From assembly GCA_030594935.1 (NCBI GenBank), contig JAUVEE010000002.1, forward strand, positions 1 to 26,762: a stretch of DNA of 26,762 nt. The letters are read 5' to 3'. The translations under genes were made by a program, and so were the position numbers. This document shows positions 1 through 4,535 of this stretch, in pieces (positions within the stretch are counted from its first letter, which is position 1; every line of letters starts with the position of its first letter). Source of the stretch: a bacterium. GTDB lineage: Bacteria > Patescibacteriota > Minisyncoccia > Minisyncoccales > JAGLPU01. A model generated the notes under the pieces. The model made no database searches, had not been told where the DNA came from, and worked only from the letters and a program-made list of their open reading frames with translations.

Positions 1-236
1 ATAAAATTATCACTAAAGCCGCTCCGCAATGGCCGGTTGACCAGATAACCATAGTTGACCGCAACATTCTCAGAATGGGCCTTTATGAACTGCTTTACGA
101 AAACAAAGCAGAAGTTCCTCCCAAGGTGGCTATTAACGAAGCGATCGAACTGGCTAAAACTTTCGGCGGAGAATCTTCCGGAAAATTCATTAACGGAGTT
201 CTGGGAACGGTGTACAAAGAAATAGAAGAAGAATAA
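1..236 (+). CDS. nusB: Transcription antitermination factor NusB, C-terminal part (5' end outside window)
   Basis: The reading frame is open from base 3 and ends at TAA 234-236, giving the last 77 residues of a NusB-like protein. NusB binds boxA RNA together with ribosomal protein S10 in rRNA antitermination complexes. The visible part has the typical C-terminal NusB pattern: WPVDQITIVDRNILRMGLYE, then a run with KVAINEAIELAK, then GGESSGKFINGVLG close to the C-terminus. These match the conserved 'R.ilrlalyEl', 'vaInEavelak' and 'fvNgvLg' blocks of the family. The start codon is not in the window. The position directly before rnc suggests one transcription unit, although 71 bases with two near-palindromic repeats separate the genes. 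The identification is firm; only the N-terminus is missing. Confidence 0.9.
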   Translation, partial: KIITKAAPQWPVDQITIVDRNILRMGLYELLYENKAEVPPKVAINEAIELAKTFGGESSGKFINGVLGTVYKEIEEE

Positions 237-240
237 CAAC

Positions 241-294
241 TGTAGGTTATAATTTGCAACACAACAATTTTTGAGTTGTAGATTATAAATTGCA
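241..294. repeat. Two direct copies of an 18-bp near-palindrome between nusB and rnc
   Basis: The copies TGTAGGTTATAATTTGCA (241-258) and TGTAGATTATAAATTGCA (277-294) differ at two bases and are exactly 36 bases apart. Each is roughly palindromic around TTATAA. They could be operator sites, -10-like elements (TATAAT 248-253) or remnants of a simple repeat. No function is shown. Confidence 0.55.
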
Positions 295-307
295 GGCTAA
301 CAGACAA

Positions 308-997
308 ATGAAAGATTTTTTAATTTTGGAAAAAAAGTTGGCTATTAATTTCATTGACAAAGATCTATTGACCCAAGCTTTCATTCATCGCTCCTACTTG
401 AATGAAAACCCGGACAGCAAGTTCCATCACAACGAAAGGATGGAATTTCTTGGCGACGCGGTTTTGGAACTAGTTGTCACGGAATATCTTTATCAGGAAT
501 ATCCCGATAAACCGGAGGGAGAATTAACCAATTGGCGAGCGGCTTTGGTAAACACAAAAATGCTGACCCAAATTTCCCAAGAGCTGAAATTCAATGACTT
601 TTTATTGCTTTCCCGGGGAGAAGCCAAAGAAACGGGAAAAGCGCGCCAGTATATTTTAGCGAACACCATGGAAGCTTTTATCGGAGCGGCTTATCTTGAC
701 CAGGGATATGAAACTTGCCGGGCTTTTATCAGAAAGCATATTATAAAAGAACTGCCCAATATCCTGGCCAGCGGTATTTACAAGGACAATAAGAGCAAAT
801 TCCAGGAAAAAGCCCAGGAAGTAGTCGGAGTCACTCCGGTCTATAAAATTCAGAAATCATACGGTCCCGACCACGCCAAGCATTTTATAACCGCTGTCTT
901 CCTCGGCAAAGAATTGATAGCTGAAGGAGAAGGCTCTTCCAAACAAGAAGCCGAAGAAGAAGCGGCCAAGCGCGCCTTGGAAGCAAAGAAATGGTAA
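308..997 (+). CDS. rnc: Ribonuclease III
   Basis: This 229-residue protein has standard RNase III length and order: an endonuclease domain at about 5-150 and a double-stranded RNA-binding domain at about 160-228. The signature NERMEFLGDAVLE (42-54) carries the acidic residues that bind Mg2+. The second acidic cluster reads LANTMEAF, with Asn119 where E. coli has Asp114, while Glu122 is kept; I have the impression that Asn also occurs here in other bacteria. The enzyme cleaves double-stranded RNA in rRNA maturation and mRNA turnover. I chose ATG 308 rather than the in-frame TTG at 290 because it gives the usual N-terminus and 290 lies inside a repeat. No clear Shine-Dalgarno site is present. 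It follows nusB and precedes rpsP on the same strand. Confidence 0.94.
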   Translation: MKDFLILEKKLAINFIDKDLLTQAFIHRSYLNENPDSKFHHNERMEFLGDAVLELVVTEYLYQEYPDKPEGELTNWRAALVNTKMLTQISQELKFNDFLLLSRGEAKETGKARQYILANTMEAFIGAAYLDQGYETCRAFIRKHIIKELPNILASGIYKDNKSKFQEKAQEVVGVTPVYKIQKSYGPDHAKHFITAVFLGKELIAEGEGSSKQEAEEEAAKRALEAKKW

Positions 998-1001
998 ACT
1001 C

Positions 1002-1030
1002 TTGCTGATTTTATTAATTTATGTTATCTT
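1002..1030 (+). promoter_or_regulatory. Promoter of rpsP placing the start site almost on the ATG
   Basis: TTGCTG (1002-1007), a 17-bp spacer and TATCTT (1025-1030), with an extended -10 TG at 1022-1023. The start should fall at about 1037-1038, two or three bases before ATG 1040, which implies a leaderless rpsP mRNA. There is no Shine-Dalgarno site. Confidence 0.65.
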
Positions 1031-1039
1031 GCTATCAAT

Positions 1040-1780
1040 ATGTTAGTTATTAGACTTATAAGAACAGGAAAAAAACATCAGCCCTTTTACAGGGTGGTGG
1101 TTTGCGATAAGAAAAATCCTCCTCGAGCAGGCAGATTCGTGGAGATCTTAGGTTTTTTCAATCCCTTGACCAAGGAAAAGAATTTTAAAGGGGAAAGGAT
1201 TCAGTACTGGTTGTCAGTGGGCGCCCAGCCTTCCGATACTGTCCGCAACTTCCTGATCAAAGAAAAAATAATGGAAGGGGATAAGATCAGTAAATTCAAG
1301 CTTACCAAAAAGAAAAAAGAAGAAATAAAGAAGAAAGAGCAGGAAGCGACTGAAGAAAAAGAAAAACCAACAGAAGCGGAAGAGAAAAAAGAAGAGGCTC
1401 CTAAAGAAAAAGAAAAGCCCGAGGAAGTGAAAGAAGAGATTAAAACAGGAGAGAAGAAAGAAGAAACAAAACCGGAAGAAAAAGCAGGCGAGAAGAAAGA
1501 AGCTCTTAAGGAGGAAAAGAAAGAATCTGAGGAAATAAAGGAAGAGACTGAGCCGGAAGAGAAGAAAGAAGCCGAAGAGGTAAAACCGGAAGAAGGAGAA
1601 AGCGATAAAGAAGAAGCTCCTAAGGAAGAAAAAAAGGAACCTGAAATAAAAGAAGAAACTCCGAAAAAAGAAGAAGAGAAAAAATCTGAAGAAGTAAAGG
1701 AAGAAACTAAGCCGGAAGAGAAGAAAGAAACCGAAACAAAAGAAGAGGCTCCCAAAAAAGAAGAAAAAGTGGAAAAATAA
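1040..1780 (+). CDS. rpsP: 30S ribosomal protein S16 with a long Lys/Glu-rich C-terminal tail
   Basis: Residues 1-85 are a normal S16, an assembly protein of the 30S body: MLVIRLIRTGKKHQPFYRVV, then a GRFVEILGFFNP block and GAQPSDTVRNFL. From about residue 88 to 246 the protein is almost entirely Lys and Glu with scattered Pro, Thr and Ala, built from degenerate units such as EEKKE, KPEEK and EEAPK. Family members are usually 75-120 residues, so the tail roughly triples the length. It should be disordered or form charged helices. The tail keeps a clean frame, so it is coding rather than read-through, and the long opposite-strand frame across it is a composition artefact. It has its own leaderless-type promoter. 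Confidence 0.93.
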   Translation: MLVIRLIRTGKKHQPFYRVVVCDKKNPPRAGRFVEILGFFNPLTKEKNFKGERIQYWLSVGAQPSDTVRNFLIKEKIMEGDKISKFKLTKKKKEEIKKKEQEATEEKEKPTEAEEKKEEAPKEKEKPEEVKEEIKTGEKKEETKPEEKAGEKKEALKEEKKESEEIKEETEPEEKKEAEEVKPEEGESDKEEAPKEEKKEPEIKEETPKKEEEKKSEEVKEETKPEEKKETETKEEAPKKEEKVEK

Positions 1781-1784
1781 AGGA

Positions 1785-1813
1785 TTGACACTTTAATTGC
1801 ATAGAAGTATACT
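1785..1813 (+). promoter_or_regulatory. Consensus promoter upstream of the KH-domain gene
   Basis: TTGACA (1785-1790), 17 bp, TATACT (1808-1813), starting five bases after the rpsP stop. The predicted start (about 1819-1820) coincides with an ATG at 1819 that opens a 22-codon ORF, about 92 bases before the KH-domain gene. Confidence 0.75.
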
Positions 1814-1818
1814 AGTAA

Positions 1819-1887
1819 ATGGTAGCATCTCTAGTATTCCCGAATACATCAAAAAAGGGACACTACAAGGTCGGAGCTACTGCATGA
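1819..1887 (+). CDS. Candidate leaderless upstream ORF, 22 residues (or a structured leader)
   Basis: ATG 1819 lies at the predicted transcription start. The frame runs 22 codons to TGA 1885-1887, starting MVASLVFPNT and ending KVGATA. The stop overlaps the ATG at 1884 in an ATGA junction typical of coupled genes; that second ATG opens a 14-codon ORF (MKIIKYLKEYGNKF, stop 1926-1928), which overlaps the start of the KH gene. The same leader can fold: GTATT/AATAC around a CCCG loop (1834-1847), within GTAGC (1822-1826) pairing with GCTAC (1876-1880). It may therefore be a leader peptide, a cis-acting RNA, or both. I do not recognise the peptide. Confidence 0.4.
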   Translation: MVASLVFPNTSKKGHYKVGATA

Positions 1888-1911
1888 AAATAATTAAATA
1901 CCTGAAAGAAT

Positions 1912-2235
1912 ATGGCAACAAATTCTGATAAAGAATTCCTTGAGACTATAGTCAAAGCTTTAGTCGACCATCCGGATGATGTTAAAATCGACAGATCAGT
2001 AGATGAAATGGGAGTTTTACTTAATTTAAAAGTACACCCCGAAGACATGGGACAGATCATCGGAAAAAGTGGTTCAACCGCTAGAGCTATCAGAAGCTTG
2101 GTTCGAATTATCGGTCTTAAAAATCACGCTCGCGTGAACTTGAAGATTGAAGAACCGGCTGGCGGCAGAGTTTCTAGAAGCAGTGAAGCCGCAGAAAAAA
2201 AACCTTCTGAAAATTTAGAAGATTTAAAACTGTAA
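1912..2235 (+). CDS. khpA: KH-domain RNA-binding protein (KhpA/YlqC family)
   Basis: This 107-residue protein matches the small single-KH family between rpsP and trmD in many bacteria. It starts with a helix (FLETIVKALVDHPDDVKI), then VHPEDMGQIIGKSGSTARAI, which contains the GKSG form of the GxxG RNA-binding loop, and a C-terminal strand with RVNLKIEE. The family member in Firmicutes and streptococci binds RNA and affects cell division and translation. A Ser/Glu/Lys-rich tail (from about residue 85) goes beyond the minimal family. No Shine-Dalgarno precedes ATG 1912, and two tiny ORFs in the leader may couple to it. A stem-loop follows the stop. Confidence 0.88.
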   Translation: MATNSDKEFLETIVKALVDHPDDVKIDRSVDEMGVLLNLKVHPEDMGQIIGKSGSTARAIRSLVRIIGLKNHARVNLKIEEPAGGRVSRSSEAAEKKPSENLEDLKL

Positions 2236-2260
2236 GCTCACTATATTGTTTTATAGATAA

Positions 2261-2297
2261 AAAGCCGCGTTGCCATGATTGGCGACGCGGTTTCGTT
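2261..2297 (+). terminator. Hairpin between khpA and trmD, possible terminator or attenuator
   Basis: AAGCCGCGTTGCC (2262-2274) pairs with GGCGACGCGGTTT (2281-2293) over 13 positions including two G-U pairs, with a six-base loop. It is flanked by an A-run and a T-rich stretch (TTTCGTTT). The trmD ATG lies only 13 bases after it and no separate promoter is visible, so partial read-through control of trmD is possible. Confidence 0.6.
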
Positions 2298-2305
2298 TCA
2301 ACAAT

Positions 2306-2974
2306 ATGACAAAGTTTGATATTATCACTATTTTCCCTGATATTTTCGCTTCCTATTTTCAAGAAAGCATTATTAAGCGCGCTCAGGAAAAGAAATTAAT
2401 AAAGATCAATATTCATAATCTGCGGGATTGGACCTCGGACAAACATAAAACTGTTGACGACAAGCCTTTTGGCGGGGGAGCCGGAATGGTCTTAAAAATT
2501 GAACCAATTTATAGGGCGGTCAAAAAATTAAAGAAGAAGAACAGCAGGGTTATCCTATTAAGTGCCAAAGGAAAAAAGTTTGACCAAAAAATGGCCCGCA
2601 AATTTTCTAAACTGGAACAGATCATCTTGATCTGCGGCCGCTATGAAGGAGTTGATGAAAGAGCGGCCAAATATGTCGCTGATGAAGAAATATCCATTGG
2701 AGATTATGTTTTAACCGGAGGAGAGCTCCCGGCTATGCTCATTACGGACGCGGTTGCCAGATTGGTTCCCGGGGTGATCAATAAAAAATCTCTAGACGAA
2801 GAATCTTTCCAAACTGTTGATTCTTTGGAATATCCCCAATATACCCGGCCGGAAATATTTTCCGCTAAAGGAAAATCATGGAAAGTTCCCAAAGTACTGC
2901 TTTCCGGAAACCATAAGGAGATCGCTGATTGGCAGGCAAAACAGAAAAAGACTGCCAAAAGAATTGAAAAATAA
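2306..2974 (+). CDS. trmD: tRNA (guanine-N1-)-methyltransferase TrmD
   Basis: This 222-residue SPOUT-class enzyme makes m1G37 in tRNAs, which prevents +1 frameshifting. It starts MTKFDIITIFPDIF and has the trefoil-knot SAM-binding segments CGRYEGVDER (about 110-119) and ISIGDYVLTGGELPAM (about 129-144), with LEYPQYTRPE near 175. Arg152 matches the catalytic-site Arg of the family. The segment aligned with the catalytic Asp motif 'DSF' reads EESF (Glu166), a conservative change. ATG 2306 gives the family N-terminus; an in-frame TTG at 2279 lies within a hairpin and was rejected. The usual neighbour rimM is missing, and rplS does not follow. Confidence 0.93.
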   Translation: MTKFDIITIFPDIFASYFQESIIKRAQEKKLIKINIHNLRDWTSDKHKTVDDKPFGGGAGMVLKIEPIYRAVKKLKKKNSRVILLSAKGKKFDQKMARKFSKLEQIILICGRYEGVDERAAKYVADEEISIGDYVLTGGELPAMLITDAVARLVPGVINKKSLDEESFQTVDSLEYPQYTRPEIFSAKGKSWKVPKVLLSGNHKEIADWQAKQKKTAKRIEK

Positions 2975-2992
2975 ATGTTATTGTGATAGTAT
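2964..2992 (+). promoter_or_regulatory. Promoter of the tRNA-Tyr/tRNA-Thr/rpmG/tRNA-Trp unit
   Basis: TTGAAA (2964-2969), 17 bp, TAGTAT (2987-2992) with an extended -10 TG at 2984-2985. The predicted start is about 2999, eight bases before tRNA-Tyr. The -35 box lies inside the end of trmD. Confidence 0.6.
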
Positions 2993-3006
2993 TTGATTTA
3001 GTTGAT

Positions 3007-3090
3007 GGGTAGGTGGCGGAGTGGTCAAACGCACGAGTCTGTAAAACTCGCGGCTTTATGCCTACGGGGGTTCAAGTCCCTCCCTGCCCG
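3007..3090 (+). tRNA. tRNA-Tyr (anticodon GTA)
   Basis: The acceptor GGGTAGG pairs with CCTGCCC (3083-3089). The anticodon stem is CGAGT/ACTCG with loop CTGTAAA, and GTA lies at 3041-3043. A long variable arm (class II) and a TTCAAGT T-loop fit tRNA-Tyr. CCA is not encoded, and the base at the discriminator position is G (3090) rather than the usual A. Confidence 0.93.
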
Positions 3091-3098
3091 CACAATAT

Positions 3099-3171
3099 GC
3101 CTGGGTAGCTCAGTTGGTAGAGCATTCCCATGGTAAGGGAAAGGTCGCGAGTTCGAATCTCGCCTCAGGCT
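3099..3171 (+). tRNA. tRNA-Thr (anticodon GGT)
   Basis: The acceptor GCCTGGG pairs with CTCAGGC (3164-3170, one wobble). The anticodon stem is TTCCC/GGGAA with loop ATGGTAA, and GGT lies at 3132-3134. The T-loop is TTCGAAT. CCA is not encoded, and the discriminator position is T (3171). It lies eight bases after tRNA-Tyr. Confidence 0.93.
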
Positions 3172-3178
3172 CAAAACC

Positions 3179-3197
3179 AACGGTTTATCCGTTTTTA
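3179..3197 (+). terminator. Weak hairpin and T-run between tRNA-Thr and rpmG
   Basis: AACGG (3179-3183) and CCGTT (3189-3193) flank a five-base loop and are followed by TTT. The short stem suggests a weak terminator or processing site that still lets rpmG be transcribed. Confidence 0.35.
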
Positions 3198-3215
3198 TTA
3201 TTAAACAAATATAAC

Positions 3216-3377
3216 ATGGCAACTAAAAAACCTTTTACCAAGCTACGCTGTAAGGACTGCAAGGGAATAAACTACTTTACCCGTAAGACCAAGCAAGTGG
3301 CTGAAACAAAATTGGAAATGAAAAAGTTCTGCAATACCTGCAGAAAACATACTGTTCACAAGGAAATGAAGAGATAA
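3216..3377 (+). CDS. rpmG: 50S ribosomal protein L33
   Basis: This 53-residue protein has normal L33 length and the zinc-binding (C+) form. CKDC (about 12-15) and CNTC (about 38-41) make up a four-cysteine ribbon. It starts MATKKPFTKLRCKDCKGINY and ends HTVHKEMKR. L33 sits near the E-site of the 50S subunit. No Shine-Dalgarno site precedes ATG 3216. Its place between tRNA-Thr and tRNA-Trp is a common bacterial arrangement, but secE and nusG, which often follow, are absent here. Confidence 0.93.
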   Translation: MATKKPFTKLRCKDCKGINYFTRKTKQVAETKLEMKKFCNTCRKHTVHKEMKR

Positions 3378-3383
3378 TTCAGA

Positions 3384-3454
3384 GGGGGTTTAGTTTAATG
3401 GCAGAATAATGGTCTCCAAAACCATTGATGGGGGTTCGACTCCCTCAACCCCTG
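3384..3454 (+). tRNA. tRNA-Trp (anticodon CCA)
   Basis: The acceptor GGGGGTT pairs with AACCCCT (3447-3453, first pair G-T). The anticodon stem is ATGGT/ACCAT with loop CTCCAAA, and CCA lies at 3416-3418. Discriminator G3454 is normal for tRNA-Trp. The 3' CCA tail is not encoded. Confidence 0.92.
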
Positions 3455-3484
3455 CAAGTTTAAATATCCTCTTGTTTTTTAAAT

Positions 3485-3512
3485 AAAAGTCCCTTTAATA
3501 GGGGATTTTTCG
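3485..3512 (+). terminator. Terminator of the tRNA-Trp transcript
   Basis: TCCCT (3490-3494) pairs with AGGGG (3500-3504), with an A-rich flank before and TTTTT (3506-3510) after. It ends the tRNA/rpmG unit just before the next consensus promoter. Confidence 0.55.
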
Positions 3513-3524
3513 TTTTCCAAAGCC

Positions 3525-3553
3525 TTGACAAGGCTATTATTTGGTGGTATAAT
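3525..3553 (+). promoter_or_regulatory. Perfect consensus promoter with extended -10
   Basis: TTGACA (3525-3530), 17 bp, TATAAT (3548-3553), with TG at 3545-3546. This is the closest match to sigma-70 consensus in the window. The predicted start is about 3560, giving a leader of about 105 bases ahead of the 3665 gene. Confidence 0.85.
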
Positions 3554-3559
3554 ATATAT

Positions 3560-3664
3560 ACAGGATGAGATACCTAAGAATTGATTATCCTGTCCGGCAA
3601 ATGCCGGTGATTAGTAAAAGAATGTCTTTTCGCAAGAAAGGGCATATATATGGAGGAGATCTAA
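3560..3664 (+). promoter_or_regulatory. Structured 5' leader with strong Shine-Dalgarno
   Basis: Three stems follow one another: CAGGAT (3561-3566) with ATCCTG (3587-3592); CCGGC/GCCGG around an AAAT loop (3594-3607); and a nine-pair stem, TGTCTTTTC (3623-3631) with GAAAGGGCA (3636-3644), capped by a GCAA tetraloop. Then comes GGAGGAG (3652-3658), seven bases before ATG 3665. The GNRA loop and back-to-back helices suggest a cis-regulatory RNA. I do not recognise a known class. Confidence 0.5.
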
Positions 3665-4018
3665 ATGGATAATAAATTGCAAGAAATTGCATATAAGAAA
3701 ATAACTGCAACAGTAAGAACGGCAGCAATACTAGGAGTAGTAATATTCGTTATCGGTATGATAATGGGTATAGGCATAAAACCAAAAATCAATTGTGTCT
3801 GTCATGAGGCGGCAGAAATATCCGAATTATCACAAGGAATAGAGTATGAGGTGATGAATAACACAGCAGTATGGGTGCACGGCAGATATCACGTTTGGAT
3901 ATACAGCGAAGAAAGGGATGTGGTTCCCGTAAAACTAACCCGCACAGAAAATTACAAACTACCAGCAACAACAAAGTTTATGAAAGATCGTAGTGGAAGA
4001 ATACAGATCATAAAATAA
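3665..4018 (+). CDS. Small single-pass membrane protein, unknown function
   Basis: This 117-residue protein was not recognised. A short charged N-terminus (MDNKLQEIAYKK) is followed by one hydrophobic segment at about 21-40 (AAILGVVIFVIGMIMGIGIK). A soluble C-terminal part of about 75 residues follows, with a possible CVCH metal/redox motif at about 45-48 and many aromatic residues (VWVHGRYHVWIY). The hydrophobic segment is probably an anchor with the C-terminus outside, but the orientation is inferred. Codon use differs from the neighbours: many codons end in A (ATA, GTA, GCA, AGA, CTA). With its strong Shine-Dalgarno, consensus promoter and folded leader, this suggests an acquired accessory gene. 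Confidence 0.75.
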   Translation: MDNKLQEIAYKKITATVRTAAILGVVIFVIGMIMGIGIKPKINCVCHEAAEISELSQGIEYEVMNNTAVWVHGRYHVWIYSEERDVVPVKLTRTENYKLPATTKFMKDRSGRIQIIK

Positions 4019-4098
4019 TCTCTTCCAAAAATGTATAAGGTGAGTAAAGCAATTATTTTAACATCATGTTAATCTAACCAGCTTCTACCACCTTTCTT

Positions 4099-4141
4099 TC
4101 TTTCAATTCGGAATGAAAATTGTGAGCTGAAAGAAGGATAA
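4099..4141 (+). other. Inverted repeat downstream of the 3665 gene
   Basis: The pyrimidine-rich stretch CTTTCTTTCA pairs with TGAAAGAAGG across an internal part that contains CAATT and AATTG. There is no T-run on the plus strand. It may be a 3'-end stem for the 3665 transcript. Apart from this, 4019-4150 holds nothing I can name. Confidence 0.3.
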
Positions 4142-4152
4142 AATATCCACAC

Positions 4153-4182
4153 TTGACAAACCTTTTTGATTTGGAATATAAT
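4153..4182 (+). promoter_or_regulatory. Promoter of the candidate structured RNA
   Basis: TTGACA (4153-4158), 18 bp, TATAAT (4177-4182). The predicted start is about 4189-4190, just before the 26-bp closing stem. No convincing ORF follows, which supports an RNA gene. Confidence 0.75.
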
Positions 4183-4189
4183 GTTTATA

Positions 4190-4488
4190 CAGTAAATTAA
4201 AAAGAAGCAATAGAGAGTGAGTTGTGGACAATTTTTTATAATCTGAATTGCAAAGCAGTTTTGGTTGTGAAAAACAAGGGATCCCCCTTATGCAAAGGAT
4301 TCTATCTTTTTTAAAGCCTAGGTTTTAAGGAATACAAGTATCCCGGAAAAGAAAAGGCCGATGCACAAGAAAGCTTTTTTTCTTTCTTCTTATGAAGACA
4401 AGAGAAGCATTCTTTATAGAATGCGATGTTTTACAACTCACTCTTTATTGCTTTTTTTGAAAACAAGGTTGCTTGAACCTTGTTTTTT
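4190..4488 (+). ncRNA. Candidate independent structured RNA, about 300 nt, family unknown
   Basis: A promoter, a body and a terminator are all present and no sensible ORF is. Bases 4200-4225 pair without interruption with 4433-4458 (26 pairs, two G-U). Inside are several local hairpins: AATTGC/GCAGTT (4246-4260), AAGGG/CCCTT (4276-4289), a weaker one near 4294-4308, AAGAAAG/CTTTCTT (4367-4388), and a perfect GCATTC/GAATGC with loop TTTATA (4407-4424). A strong terminator follows (4461-4488). I looked for the conserved segments of RNase P RNA, tmRNA and SRP RNA and did not find them. A 6S-like RNA is possible by its long closing stem, but it is longer than usual. A MITE-like element with 26-bp terminal repeats is the main alternative. 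Confidence 0.6.
4461..4488 (+). terminator. Rho-independent terminator of the structured RNA
   Basis: ACAAGGTT (4463-4470) and AACCTTGT (4476-4483) form a perfect eight-pair stem around GCTTG, followed by TTTTT. The A-run before the stem can add pairs with the T-run. Confidence 0.85.
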
Positions 4489-4489
4489 G

Positions 4490-4517
4490 TTGAAAAACTG
4501 GTAAAATATACCATAAT
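4490..4517 (+). promoter_or_regulatory. Probable promoter of the export operon
   Basis: TTGAAA (4490-4495), 16 bp, CATAAT (4512-4517), giving a start near 4524 and a leader of about 12 bases. An alternative is TTGTTT (4480-4485), 16 bp, TAAAAT (4502-4507) with TG at 4499-4500, which overlaps the preceding terminator. Confidence 0.45.
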
Positions 4518-4535
4518 AATATTTATTATAAAACT

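Noticed and set aside
290..307. TTG 290 as start of RNase III
   Set aside because: It would add six residues from within a repeat; ATG 308 gives the usual N-terminus.
1201..1791. 196-residue Ser/Phe-rich frame on the minus strand opposite rpsP
   Set aside because: It is the mirror of the Lys/Glu codons of the S16 tail and has no independent promoter or homology pattern.
4200..4458. MITE-like element with 26-bp terminal inverted repeats
   Set aside because: No target-site duplication is seen at the ends, and the promoter just before and terminator just after fit an RNA gene better. It is kept as the alternative explanation.
4190..4488. RNase P RNA, tmRNA or SRP RNA
   Set aside because: The conserved blocks I would expect (RNase P core segments, tmRNA tRNA-like ends with tag ORF, SRP GGAA-loop helix) were not found by eye.
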